Part shown: piece after piece, positions 44,483 through 53,543 of the stretch | Numbering within the stretch: position 1 is the stretch's first letter | Layout of the letters: the number at the start of each line of letters is the position of its first letter | DNA from: SKLM01 sp041687115 | GTDB taxonomy: Bacteria; Chloroflexota; Anaerolineae; B4-G1 | DNA length: 64,000 nt | Direction: 5' to 3' | Assembly: GCA_041687115.1 (NCBI GenBank) | Contig: JAWLCP010000004.1 | Location: 1 to 64,000 of the forward strand | Notes under the pieces: generated by a model | Databases searched by the model: none | Told to the model about the DNA's origin: nothing | What the model saw: the letters and a program-made list of their open reading frames with translations, nothing else | Translations under genes and position numbers: made by a program

Positions 44483-45508
44483 CTAACGGAGCGGCCGGCC
44501 GGGGATGTGGCGCCTCCAGGTTTCCGTCCGCTCGGCGAGGAGGTGCTCGGTACGGATGATCCGCCGCGTCTGCGTCTGACCGCGCATGACCAGCGAGTGC
44601 GACTCGGCGCGCTTTCCACTGTAGCGGACTCCCCGCAGGATGGGTCCATCGGTGATGCCCGTCGCGGCGAAGAACACCTGATCGGTGTTCACGATCTCCT
44701 CGGTGACAAGAATCCGGTCGAGGTCGAAGCCGGCCGCGATCACCTCCGCCTGTTCTTCATCGCTCTGAGGCCTCAGACGCCCGATCATCGCTCCGTCTGT
44801 AGCCCTCAGCGCACAGGCGGCGATGATTCCTTCGGTGATCCCTCCCACCCCCATGAGGACGTCGACGTGGGTACCGGGGCGTCCGGCGAGCAGAGCACCG
44901 GTCACGTCCCCCTCGTCCCGAAGCATCGCGTGAGCCCCGGCCTGGCGGATCTCGGAGATCAGATCTTTGTGCCGGGGGCGGTTAAGTACGAACACGGTCA
45001 GGTCTTCGACGTCCTTCTCTTTGGCGCGGGCGACCAACGCCAGAGTCCACGCGGCGGGAGCGTCGAGGCACTCCGGGACGAGGGCATCTGCGACCTCGGC
45101 ATCGACCACGATCTTCTGCATATAGGCCGTTCCACTCGGTCTCCACAGGGCCCCGCGGGGCGCGACCGCCATGACGGCGATGGCGCCCGGGTGGCCCTCG
45201 GCGACGAGGTTGCGACCATCGATGGCGTCAACCACCAGGTCGAGCGTGGGCCCCTCACCCGTACCGACGCACTGGCCTGATCGGAGCGCGTCACAGGTGT
45301 GGACCCGTGCCTCCTCTCCCAGGGTCACGGCGGCCTCAATGTCGACGAGGTTGAGAGCAGCGTGCATCTGCTCGGTGGCCGACGTGTCGGCCTCCATTGG
45401 CTTTCCCAGCCCCACCCACCGTCCGGCGGCCAAAGCCGCTGCCTCGGTGGCGCGCACCAGATCGAGGCCCAGGTTGTGCGGTGGTTCGTTATGTACTTGG
45501 TTGACCAT
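44483..45508 (-). CDS. GlpX-type (class II) fructose-1,6-bisphosphatase-like protein with altered metal site
   Basis: A 341-aa protein. It aligns with class II FBPases along most of its length: NLGLDLVRATEAAALAAGRW at the start, VGTGEGPTLDLVVDA, AVMAVAPRGALW, KIVVDAEVAD, GGITEGIIAACALRA. But two hallmark motifs deviate: the acidic GEGExDE region reads GEEARVHTCDA and the DPxEGT metal/phosphate motif reads DAIDGR (94-99), so the usual Glu is Asp and the Thr is Arg. Activity on fructose bisphosphate is doubtful; another sugar or inositol phosphate is possible. ATG 45508 has GGAGG nine bases before it and lies 20 bases inside the end of the SulP gene. Confidence 0.85.
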   Translation of the reverse strand: MVNQVHNEPPHNLGLDLVRATEAAALAAGRWVGLGKPMEADTSATEQMHAALNLVDIEAAVTLGEEARVHTCDALRSGQCVGTGEGPTLDLVVDAIDGRNLVAEGHPGAIAVMAVAPRGALWRPSGTAYMQKIVVDAEVADALVPECLDAPAAWTLALVARAKEKDVEDLTVFVLNRPRHKDLISEIRQAGAHAMLRDEGDVTGALLAGRPGTHVDVLMGVGGITEGIIAACALRATDGAMIGRLRPQSDEEQAEVIAAGFDLDRILVTEEIVNTDQVFFAATGITDGPILRGVRYSGKRAESHSLVMRGQTQTRRIIRTEHLLAERTETWRRHIPGRPLR

Positions 45509-47636
45509 ACTTGACAGCCTCCAGCAGATTCTCGCGCTCCCAGGCCTGCAGGCCTCCCTCTAGCGCGCGGACGTTCTCAAACCCTCGGTCCCGCAGCACC
45601 GCCGCCGCCCGCGTGCTCCGTCGCCCTCCGCGGCAGACGAGAACGACGGGGCGATCTCGAGGGACCTGTGAGTCCCTCAACAACTGTGGAAGAGGAATAA
45701 GGCGTGCCTCAGGGATGTGTGCGCGATCGTACTCGCGGGGTTCGCGCACGTCGACGACCAGGGGGGGCTCGTTCCCGCGCAGGGCCTTCCACAGCTCCTC
45801 GGCCTCGATCTGGGGCACCTCGTCTACCTCCAGGTCCTCCGGCCAATCGACCTCTGCCTCGTAGAGCCGCTTGGGCAGGTTCTGGCATGGCCCGAAGGCC
45901 CGGACCGAGCACTCGTAGATGCAGATCGCGGGATCGAGGACCCTGTGGAACAGGTAGCTCACGTCTCGGTCTGGGTGGAGGAAGTGATCCTCTCCCACGT
46001 ACTCGTAGAAGCCGGACGACTTCATCAAGTCAAGGACGCGCTGGTGGACGTGGACGAAATAGACGTCGCCCCCGAGGTCACGGTAGGTCTGAACGATGCT
46101 CTCCAGGGCGTGAATGCCGCTGATGTCGCAGTTTTCCACCGAATACATACGGAGCAGCAAGAAGCGCTGCCTGGGATGGTCCTGACGCTGTTCTTCGATC
46201 GATTCCTCGATGTGGCTCACGGCTCCGAAGTAGAGATCGCCGAGAATCTCGATCACCCCCAGCTGGGGGCAGGAGGGCTGGCCCGGACGGGGGGCGAAAT
46301 AGCGGAAGTCATCGCTCATCTTCACCGCTCGCACCCGGGGCCTGCTGGTCTCCAGCAGATAGTAGACGATCGACACACCGATGCCGGCCAGGACCGCAAA
46401 CTGGAGCGGGATCAGCAGCGTGGCAGCCATCGTGAGCACCATGATGATCCGGTCACTGCCGCCGGCTTGCCAGATCCTGGCGATTTCGTCCTGGACGACC
46501 AGGTTCCAGGCGATGACCATGAGGACCGCGGCCAGGGCCGCCAGGGGCACGTACGCGGCCAGGGGTGCCAGGACGAGCATCGCGACGAGCACAAAGAGGC
46601 CCGTGAAGACGCTGGCCAGCTGCGTCTTGGCCCCCGCCCTGTGGTTGACGGCCGAACGGGTGAACGAGCCGCAGCAGACATAGCCCGAGAAAAGACCGGA
46701 TGCGACGTTCGCCAGCCCCTGGCCGACCAGCTCCTGGTTGCTGTCCAGTCGCTGTCCCGTCTGGTTCGAAATGCTGCGGGCGACAGATATGGCCTCCACG
46801 AGCCCGATGGCGGCGACGGCGAGAGACCCGGTGAGCAGTTTGGCTGCCAGCCCCGGATCGAACTGCGAGACGTCGGTCAGGGGCGGCAGGCTGCGTGGCA
46901 GCTCTCCGACCACCCGTACGCCCAGTGCATCAGGCCCCACGATTCCTACCACCGCAGCTGCCGCTGTCATCCCCATGAGGGGCCCTGGGAGTCGACGGTT
47001 CACCCGCTGCAGTGCCAGGATGATGAATATCACCCCCAACCCGAGCGCCAGGCTGGGCCAATGCATGTGCGGCACGTGTGAGAGAATGTCGGGGATCATC
47101 TCCCAGAGGCTCGGCTCGATGGAGCGAGGGAGCTGAAGGAGGTGTTCCACCTGGTTGAGCGCGATGAGGATGCCGCTCGCCGCTGTGAATCCAACCACGA
47201 CGGAGTCCGAGACGAAGTTCACCAGCACGCCGAGGCGTGCCAGCCCCATCAGGAGCTGGAACCCGCCCCCCACCACAGCCAGGAGAGCTGCGGCGGTGAG
47301 GTATGCGCCAGTCCCCGGCTCCTCCATGCTGACCAGCGTCGACAGCACCAGGAGCGAGGCCGCGTTCGTCGGGCCGGTCTGGAGCTGGTTTGAGGAGCCC
47401 CACAGCGCTCCCACAATGGAACCGACAATGGCCGTGTAGAGGCCCACCCGTGCCGGCACACCGGCGATGAACGCGTATGCCATCGCCTGTGGCAACATCA
47501 CGACGGCCACGGTGAGTCCTGCGATGAGGTCAGAGCGGAGGTATCGGTGCCGATACCTGCGGACGACGCGAAGGGGCTGCGCGAGGAGACGTATCACGAA
47601 CTGCACGTGACGCGTAAGCGGATGGTTCTGTTTCAT
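45489..47636 (-). CDS. SulP family anion transporter with STAS and rhodanese domains
   Basis: A 715-aa fusion. Residues 30-420 form the SulP membrane domain (LIAGLTVAVVMLPQAMAYA is the family signature; about ten to twelve helices). A STAS domain follows (about 445-555; IEILGDLYFGAVSHIEE, YSVENCDISGIHALE), then a cysteine-containing linker (CIYECSVRAFGPC) and a rhodanese domain (610-705) with DVREPREYDRAHIPEA and the active Cys in VLVCRGGRRS. It probably takes up sulfate, bicarbonate or another anion; the rhodanese part suggests a link to sulfur. ATG 47636 is chosen for its upstream AGGTG; GTG 47642 is an alternative. It overlaps the GlpX-like gene by 20 bases. Confidence 0.93.
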   Translation of the reverse strand: MKQNHPLTRHVQFVIRLLAQPLRVVRRYRHRYLRSDLIAGLTVAVVMLPQAMAYAFIAGVPARVGLYTAIVGSIVGALWGSSNQLQTGPTNAASLLVLSTLVSMEEPGTGAYLTAAALLAVVGGGFQLLMGLARLGVLVNFVSDSVVVGFTAASGILIALNQVEHLLQLPRSIEPSLWEMIPDILSHVPHMHWPSLALGLGVIFIILALQRVNRRLPGPLMGMTAAAAVVGIVGPDALGVRVVGELPRSLPPLTDVSQFDPGLAAKLLTGSLAVAAIGLVEAISVARSISNQTGQRLDSNQELVGQGLANVASGLFSGYVCCGSFTRSAVNHRAGAKTQLASVFTGLFVLVAMLVLAPLAAYVPLAALAAVLMVIAWNLVVQDEIARIWQAGGSDRIIMVLTMAATLLIPLQFAVLAGIGVSIVYYLLETSRPRVRAVKMSDDFRYFAPRPGQPSCPQLGVIEILGDLYFGAVSHIEESIEEQRQDHPRQRFLLLRMYSVENCDISGIHALESIVQTYRDLGGDVYFVHVHQRVLDLMKSSGFYEYVGEDHFLHPDRDVSYLFHRVLDPAICIYECSVRAFGPCQNLPKRLYEAEVDWPEDLEVDEVPQIEAEELWKALRGNEPPLVVDVREPREYDRAHIPEARLIPLPQLLRDSQVPRDRPVVLVCRGGRRSTRAAAVLRDRGFENVRALEGGLQAWERENLLEAVKYGQPST

Positions 47637-47698
47637 GATCACCTACGTTCTACACGTTGGGTTCGCGATAGACTACCCCTTCTACTTCGCCGCGTCAA

Positions 47699-47726
47699 AT
47701 TGTACCACATCGGGTTGGAGCGTCAA
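47699..47726 (-). promoter_or_regulatory. Predicted promoter of the SulP-glpX operon
   Basis: On the minus strand TTGACG (47726-47721), 16-bp spacer, TACAAT (47704-47699), about 63 bases before the SulP start. Confidence 0.7.
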
Positions 47727-47816
47727 CGGGACGGTGGTTGGCGAATGGCGGTGACGGGACCAGGGGGGCGACCGGACTCCTTGGGGCCGCAGGGATGCGC
47801 CCCCCATCCCTGAGCA

Positions 47817-47846
47817 CTGGCAGAGCACCGGCGACGGTGATACAAT
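47817..47846 (+). promoter_or_regulatory. Predicted extended -10 promoter of pepF
   Basis: CTGGCA (47817-47822), 18-bp spacer and TACAAT (47841-47846) preceded by TGA, giving an extended -10 TGaTACAAT. It is 73 bases before pepF. Confidence 0.55.
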
Positions 47847-47918
47847 GGGGGGGCAGAGCAGCAAGACGTGCAAACGGGAAGCCCAAATCGTGCAAGTACA
47901 GACAAGGGAGTCAATGAC

Positions 47919-49724
47919 ATGGCAGAAGCTACCCTTCCGGCTCGTGAGGAAGTCGCTCTTGAGCAGACCTGGAATCTCGAAAGCATCTTCCCCTCCTTGG
48001 AGGGCTGGGAAGCCGCCTATGAGGAAGTGAAGGCCAGGCTTCCTGAGCTCGCCGAGTATGAGGGCCAGTTGGAGCAGGGACCTCCAACCGTGCTCGAATG
48101 CCTGGACACGTGGCAGGGGGTGATGCGGCTAGCGGAGAAGGTGTTCGTCTACGCCATGCTGGAGAGCTCCGTGGATGTCTCCAACCAGGAGGCGTCGGCT
48201 CGATCCGGTCAGGCGCGCAGCTTGATAACCCAGGCGGCGTCGGTTGCGGCGTTCATCGAGCCGGAGCTCATGTCGATCGGGTTCGACACGCTGTATGGGT
48301 GGCTGGATGAGGAGCCCGAGCTGGCCATCTACAGGCATTACGTGGAGGATCTGGAGCGCCAGAAGGAGCACGTCCGCTCGAGCGACGTCGAGGAGGTCCT
48401 GGCGATGGCCATGGATCCGCTGAGTGGCGCCCCGACGACCTACAGCGCTCTCACCAACGCCGACCTGCCTTTCGAGCCGGCGCGCGGCGAGGACGGCTCG
48501 GAGAGGGAGGTGGGGCAGAGCAGCATCGATGATCTGATCACCGACCCGGACCGAGAGGTGCGTCGCACGGCCTGGCGGAACTACGCCGACGGCTACCTGG
48601 CGTTTCAGAACACCCTCGCCGGCCTGCAGACTGTTGGCTTCAAGCGGGACGTGTTCAACGCGCGTGCCCGTCGGTATCCGTCCTCTCTGGAGGCATCCCT
48701 GTTCCCGAACAACATCCCCACCGAGGTCTTCCACAACCTCATTGAGGTCTTCAAGGAGAACCTTCCCACCTGGCACCGCTACTGGCGTGTCCGCCGCGAG
48801 GCTCTGGGTTACGATGAGCTGCACGTCTACGACATCAAGGCGCCGCTGACGGAAACGAAGCCCGAGGTCTCCTACGAGCAGGCGATCGAATGGATCTGCG
48901 CGGGAATGGCGCCCCTGGGCGATGACTACGTGGAGACCCTACGCGGAGGCGCGACGGAGCACCGCTGGGTGGACCGGGCGCGCAACAAAGGGAAGCGCCA
49001 GGGAGCATTCTCGAGCGGGGCGTACGACACCCAGCCGTTCATCATGATGAGTTACGCCGGCGATGTCTTCAGCCTGAGCACGCTCGCCCACGAGCTGGGT
49101 CACTCGATGCATTCGCTGCTGACGCGGGAAAACCAGCCCTACGTCTACGGTCGGTATTCCCTCTTCGTTGCCGAGGTGGCGTCCAACTTCCACCAGGCGA
49201 TGGTGCGGGACTACCTCTTCCGCACCGAGGAGGATGCCGACCTCCAGTTGGCACTCATCGAGGAGACGATGTCGAACTTCCACCGCTACTTCTTCATCAT
49301 GCCGACCCTGGCGCGGTTCGAGCTGGAGATGCACCGGCGGGTAGAGAAGGGGGCACCGGTCAACGCCAGGACGATGATCGACCTGACGGCCGATCTGTTT
49401 GCCGAGGGATATGGCGACGAGGTCACCGCCGACCGTGACCGCATGGGGATCACCTGGGCACAGTTCAGCCACATGTACATGAACTTCTACGTGTACCAGT
49501 ACGCCACCGGGATCTCCGGGGCCCACGCCCTGGCGGACCGGGTGCTCGCGGGCGAACCAGGGGCGGCGGAGGCGTACGTCGAGTTCCTGAGTGCGGGGAG
49601 CTCCGTCTATCCCCTGGATGCCCTGAACGCCGCCGGGGTGGACCTGACCACGCCCGAGCCGGTGGAGAAGGCGTTCCGGTCTCTCTCGGAGGTGGTGGAT
49701 CGATTGGAGGCCTTGGTGCTGTGA
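47919..49724 (+). CDS. pepF: Oligoendopeptidase F (M3 metallopeptidase)
   Basis: A 601-aa protein of the usual PepF length. The N-terminal helical region (WNLESIFPSLEGWEAAY) opens the PepF family; the zinc site is LAHELGHSMHSLL, with the downstream Glu ligand expected in ASNFHQAMVRDYLF. The C-terminal half carries FIMPTLARFELEMHRRVEKG and QYATGISGAHALA. It should cut short peptides in the cytoplasm. ATG 47919 follows AAGGGAG. It has a diverged, internally deleted paralogue at 14796 (about 89% DNA identity where both exist). A decayed gene fragment follows directly. Confidence 0.95.
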   Translation: MAEATLPAREEVALEQTWNLESIFPSLEGWEAAYEEVKARLPELAEYEGQLEQGPPTVLECLDTWQGVMRLAEKVFVYAMLESSVDVSNQEASARSGQARSLITQAASVAAFIEPELMSIGFDTLYGWLDEEPELAIYRHYVEDLERQKEHVRSSDVEEVLAMAMDPLSGAPTTYSALTNADLPFEPARGEDGSEREVGQSSIDDLITDPDREVRRTAWRNYADGYLAFQNTLAGLQTVGFKRDVFNARARRYPSSLEASLFPNNIPTEVFHNLIEVFKENLPTWHRYWRVRREALGYDELHVYDIKAPLTETKPEVSYEQAIEWICAGMAPLGDDYVETLRGGATEHRWVDRARNKGKRQGAFSSGAYDTQPFIMMSYAGDVFSLSTLAHELGHSMHSLLTRENQPYVYGRYSLFVAEVASNFHQAMVRDYLFRTEEDADLQLALIEETMSNFHRYFFIMPTLARFELEMHRRVEKGAPVNARTMIDLTADLFAEGYGDEVTADRDRMGITWAQFSHMYMNFYVYQYATGISGAHALADRVLAGEPGAAEAYVEFLSAGSSVYPLDALNAAGVDLTTPEPVEKAFRSLSEVVDRLEALVL

Positions 49725-49733
49725 CCGGGGTGG

Positions 49734-49970
49734 CCCAGCGAGACGGGCAACATCGACGTTGCCGTCCCGGTTGAAAGCCGTTTCACGCTCGACGCGGAGT
49801 CGGAGATTGGCTCTGTCAACTCGCATTTCGAGCTGGAGGATCTGGAGTCCGGAAGCACGCGCGGCGATCTGGGGCAGTGGCTCAAGGGGCGTGCCAACGG
49901 GAGTCAGGCCAGTTCGAACGTGATCCTGCGGACGGAGACGGGCAATATCCGGATTGTGCCCCTGCGGTAG
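49734..49970 (+). pseudogene. 3' fragment of a DUF4097-like (adhesin/anti-sigma type) gene
   Basis: Starting nine bases after the pepF stop, an open stretch reads ETGNIDVAVPVESRF, then EIGSVNSHFELEDLE and ends LRTETGNIRIVPLR with a stop. ETGNI and the regularly spaced beta strands are typical of the right-handed beta-helix of DUF4097 proteins. There is no start codon or N-terminus, so only the tail of a gene remains. Confidence 0.6.
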
Positions 49971-50015
49971 AGGGTGTGCACGTAGAGCAGGAAGAGTGGT
50001 GGAAGGGGGTGTCCC

Positions 50016-50825
50016 CTGAAAGTTCTGATTGTCGTTGCTGCCGTTGCCGTCGCTCTGGTCTTGCTGGTCTGGCTGGGGCTGCAGATACGTCCCAGGCCAC
50101 TTCCGGCCTTCCCGCAGCCAGGTTCGGTGACGGAGAGCGTGCCGTTGCCCGATGGCTTACCGGCGCCCGTGGAGCGCTTCTACCGTCAGCTCTACGGCGA
50201 CAGCGTGCCGGTCGTGGAGTCCCTCGTGATCAGCGGCCGGGCTGACATGCGCATCATGGGGATCACGTTCCCGGCCCGCTTCCGCTTCACTCACGTCGCC
50301 GGGCAGGGGTATCGTCACTACATTGAGACCACCATCTTCGGCCTCCCGCTGATGCGCGTCAACGAGTGGTATCTAGATGGTCAGGGGCGTCTCGAGCTGC
50401 CCTTCGGGGTGGAAGAGGGTCCGGAGGTGGACCAGGGGGCCAATCTGGGGTTATGGGCCGAGACGCTCTGGGTGCCGTCGATATTCCTCACCGATCCGCG
50501 GGTGCGGTGGGAGCCGGTGGACGAGGAGACTGCCTTGCTCTTCGTCCCCTTCGGTGAGAGAGAGCAGCAATTCGTGGCGCGGTTCGACCCCGAGACTGGC
50601 ATGGCCCACATCCTGGAGTCGATGCGCTACAAGGGCACTGACAGCGAGGAGAAGACGCTGTGGATCAACGAAGCGTCGGAGTGGGGCGCGGTCGGCGAAT
50701 ATGAGACCGCCACGACCAGCGCGGCCACCTGGTTCGACGAGGGATCGCCGTGGGCCGTGTTCAGTGTAGAGGACATTCGCTGCAACGTGGATGTGGAGGA
50801 CTACATCCGCTCGAAAGGGCTGTGA
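50016..50825 (+). CDS. DUF6544-like membrane-anchored protein
   Basis: About 269 aa. The protein starts with a helix (VLIVVAAVAVALVLLVWLGL), then a soluble beta-rich domain: PAPVERFYRQLYGDSVPVVES, SGRADMRIMGITFPARFRF, FGLPLMRVNEWYLDG and AETLWVPSIFL, as in the DUF6544 family. No ATG or GTG lies in frame before the helix; CTG 50016 sits five bases after GGAAGGGGGT and is the best start, with TTG 50061 as a poorer one that would cut the helix. Function unknown. Confidence 0.75.
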   Translation: MKVLIVVAAVAVALVLLVWLGLQIRPRPLPAFPQPGSVTESVPLPDGLPAPVERFYRQLYGDSVPVVESLVISGRADMRIMGITFPARFRFTHVAGQGYRHYIETTIFGLPLMRVNEWYLDGQGRLELPFGVEEGPEVDQGANLGLWAETLWVPSIFLTDPRVRWEPVDEETALLFVPFGEREQQFVARFDPETGMAHILESMRYKGTDSEEKTLWINEASEWGAVGEYETATTSAATWFDEGSPWAVFSVEDIRCNVDVEDYIRSKGL

Positions 50826-51001
50826 ATGGGAGAATGGCGCTGAAGTAGGATTGCCTCCGGACAAGCTCTTCCTGGTGGCTGCCGGGGCCTTGACCAGCGC
50901 CAGGTCGCTTCAGTGGGGCCTGCCCACGGGGATCGAGGCGCTGTTCATATCGGTCTGGTTCTTGCGACACTGCCAAAGGTAGCAGGCCTGCAGTCGGAGA
51001 G

Positions 51002-52726
51002 ATGGAGATGAAGAAGCAACTTCGTATAGTGCTAATTGCCGCACTGCTCGTGCTCGTGGGAGTGCTGGCCGCCTCGGCATTGAGCAACATAGGCCTGCCG
51101 AAGCAGGTGGAGGTCGTGGAGCGGCTGAGCGAGGCAGAGAAGGCACGCCTGACCGAGATGTTCCATCTGCGGCGGGCGCTGGGCAGCCAGGTCTGGCCGG
51201 GGTGGGGCGAGGCGGAGATCCCCGTCATCGTCCATAACGAGGCATATGTCTTCTTGGTCGGCTATCCAGAGGGTGAGACGCCGCCGGACGGGTGGGTCCG
51301 GGTGCCGCAGGATGAGCAGCGGGGCGGGCCGTGGGAGGCGGTGCCCGGGGACACCTTCCAGGGACAGCCGTACTATCGCCAGCAGCTAGTGGGTACGGAG
51401 GAGACGCCGGAGAACTTCACCGTACGGGTCGGCGAGTCCTGGGCGGTCACGTTGTGGACCCGGGAGTATGCCAGGGTGTCCTTCTTCTCGGAGTTCCCGG
51501 GGGAGGTGCCGCCCCTCCTGCGGCCGGTCGTCCCTTATCGGCTCGTCTGGCGGTTCCTGCTCGGCGCGACGGAGACGTATGTCGGGGCCCTGGCCCACGA
51601 GGCCTTCCACGCCTACCAGGGAATGGAGGCGCCCGAGCGGCTGTACGCAGCCGAGTTCGCCGGGCCTCTAGAGAGTGGGTACCCCTGGCACGACGATGAA
51701 GCGGAGAGTGCGTGGCAGGCCGAACTGGACGCACTGCACGGCGCGGTGAAGGCCTCGTCGGACGCGGAGGCAGCGGATCTGGCAGGGGAGTTCCTCGTAC
51801 GGCGTGAGGAGCGGCGCAGGGCCCACGCGTTATCGGGCGAGATGGTGGACTTCGAGCGCCAGCGTGAGTGGCTGGAGGGGTTGGCCAAGTACGCCGAGCT
51901 CTCCATCCAGCTGGAGGCGGCGCTCGACGAAGACTACAGTCCCGTGCCCGAGATCCACGACGACCCGCACTTCAATGGCTATGGGAGCCGCGAGCGTTTC
52001 TGGCGGCAGCAGGTGGACGAGATCACGCGCATGACAGGCCGCAGTGGCGAGGTGCGCTTCTACTACAGCGGCTTCGCGCAAGGGGTGCTGCTCGACCGTC
52101 TGATGCCCGACTGGAAGTCCCGGGTATGGGACGAGGACGTATGGCTGGAGACCCTGCTTGCCGAGGCCGTCGAATTGCAGGCAAGTGGGATTCGCCCTAA
52201 GCGCCTTTACTTTCTGGGCCCAGGGCTCGTGGCAGCCCTGGCGCAGCACACGATTCACGAGAGCACGCACTACGTGGCAGCCAGGCTGTTGCATGAGCAG
52301 GTGGCGGAGTTCCGCTTTCTGACGAACGGATGGCTCACCAGCCGGGTGATCTACGCCACGCCGGTGGGGGAGCGCGCCGGTGCCCATTGGCTACTGATCG
52401 CCTGGGCGCCGGCTGTGGTCACGACCCTCATCGGCTACGCTCTCTACCGCACGCGTGCCCGGTGGCTCACGGATGTGCCTCTGCTCAATGCCTTGCTCTG
52501 GTTTGCCACGGCGTACTTCCTGCTGGTCGATGCACTGTACTTCGCCCTCCTGTCGCCGTTCTTCGGCGGGGGCGACGTGGCCGCCGTGGCGGCCGTGGGC
52601 TGGCCGCGCTGGCCGGTGCACGTGGTGTCGGGCCTGGTGCTGCTCTTCAACGTGCGTCTGGTGTACCAGCTGCGCCAGGAGAGCAAGGCGCAGCCCGAAC
52701 GGTACTTGCCGGCAGAACGGAGCTAG
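51002..52726 (+). CDS. Membrane protein with two HExxH sites (metalloprotease fusion)
   Basis: A 574-aa protein. Helix 8-25 anchors an extracytoplasmic domain with HEAFH (199-203, in LAHEAFHAYQGM) and a downstream EGLAKYAEL that could give the third zinc ligand. A junction around residue 395 leads to a second part with HESTH (419-423, in QHTIHESTHYVAARLL) followed by three or four helices, like a small M50-type site-2 protease. So two putative zinc proteases seem joined in one chain. No frameshift is visible at the junction. The RDD gene follows 19 bases downstream. Confidence 0.75.
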   Translation: MEMKKQLRIVLIAALLVLVGVLAASALSNIGLPKQVEVVERLSEAEKARLTEMFHLRRALGSQVWPGWGEAEIPVIVHNEAYVFLVGYPEGETPPDGWVRVPQDEQRGGPWEAVPGDTFQGQPYYRQQLVGTEETPENFTVRVGESWAVTLWTREYARVSFFSEFPGEVPPLLRPVVPYRLVWRFLLGATETYVGALAHEAFHAYQGMEAPERLYAAEFAGPLESGYPWHDDEAESAWQAELDALHGAVKASSDAEAADLAGEFLVRREERRRAHALSGEMVDFERQREWLEGLAKYAELSIQLEAALDEDYSPVPEIHDDPHFNGYGSRERFWRQQVDEITRMTGRSGEVRFYYSGFAQGVLLDRLMPDWKSRVWDEDVWLETLLAEAVELQASGIRPKRLYFLGPGLVAALAQHTIHESTHYVAARLLHEQVAEFRFLTNGWLTSRVIYATPVGERAGAHWLLIAWAPAVVTTLIGYALYRTRARWLTDVPLLNALLWFATAYFLLVDALYFALLSPFFGGGDVAAVAAVGWPRWPVHVVSGLVLLFNVRLVYQLRQESKAQPERYLPAERS

Positions 52727-52744
52727 CTCGGGCTGCTTTCAGGA

Positions 52745-53203
52745 ATGGATACCGAGATCACCTACGCCGGCATCTGGGAACGCTTCTGGGCGCTCGTGAT
52801 TGACGTTTTGCTCTTCTGTGCCGTTTTCTTTCCGGTCACGCGCATCGTGAAAGGCGTGTGGATCATGAGCGCCGCCGATCATCGCTGGGCCAATGGGCTG
52901 TTCATTACCGACCCGCTATGCCTGATCTTCCTGGCGGTAATGGTGCTCACCTTCGTGCTACTCGAGGGTCTGTTCGGGGCAACCGTGGGGAAGTGGGTGC
53001 TGGGGCTGCGCGTGGTGGGCCCGGATGGCGGAAAGCCCGGCCTGGCGCGGAGCGCGGTGAGGAATCTCCTGCGCCTGGCGGACGGGCTGCCTGCTTTCAA
53101 CATCCTGGGCGTGATCCTGATCCTGCGCTCGCCCCAGCGAGCGCGCTTCGGCGACCGGGTGGCGGACACGCGGGTCGTGCGATATCAGCATAATACCTGG
53201 TAA
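52745..53203 (+). CDS. RDD family membrane protein
   Basis: A 152-aa RDD protein: an N-terminal AGIWERFWALVIDVLLF (Arg and Asp of the name-giving motif), second and third helices with GATVGKWVLGLRVV, and the closing FGDRVADTRVV. Such proteins are thought to be ion or small-solute transporters or assembly factors. The gene is 19 bases after the double-HExxH gene and likely co-transcribed. Confidence 0.9.
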   Translation: MDTEITYAGIWERFWALVIDVLLFCAVFFPVTRIVKGVWIMSAADHRWANGLFITDPLCLIFLAVMVLTFVLLEGLFGATVGKWVLGLRVVGPDGGKPGLARSAVRNLLRLADGLPAFNILGVILILRSPQRARFGDRVADTRVVRYQHNTW

Positions 53204-53233
53204 CGATGTGCTGCCTTATACACCTGTGCCGCT

Positions 53234-53261
53234 TTGAATTCCGCTCACCTGACTGTATAAT
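53234..53261 (+). promoter_or_regulatory. Predicted promoter before the SLC13 gene
   Basis: TTGAAT (53234-53239), 16-bp spacer, perfect TATAAT (53256-53261). It lies about 280 bases before the transporter start. Confidence 0.65.
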
Positions 53262-53543
53262 GGCGGCAGCAGCGCACTGGCTGCGGTTCTCCTTCGGTTA
53301 ACGTACAAACCTTCCTCGGGCCTGGACCACCCGTTCTCGATGAGGGTAAATCTGTTGCACGTGATCTTGCGGTTCATCACCGCCCCTGGCCCTAGTTCTG
53401 ATGGATGTCGGCGTGTTCGATGTGGTCAGCGGACGGCGCTGGGTCGATGCGCACGGCGATGATTCGACAAGCTATGACAGTAGTCTCCGACTTTCCTTAG
53501 GAAGCGATGGGTTGGTCGTCCTCGAGTGATCTTGGAGGTAAGC
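53262..53543 (+). other. Long leader before the SLC13 transporter
   Basis: This 282-base stretch between a strong promoter and the transporter start has no supported ORF. It could be a long 5' leader, hold a small RNA, or be a gene relic. I see no known riboswitch pattern. Confidence 0.35.

Noticed and set aside
45717..47081. 454-codon plus-strand ORF
   Set aside because: Antisense to the SulP gene, whose membrane, STAS and rhodanese motifs are unambiguous.
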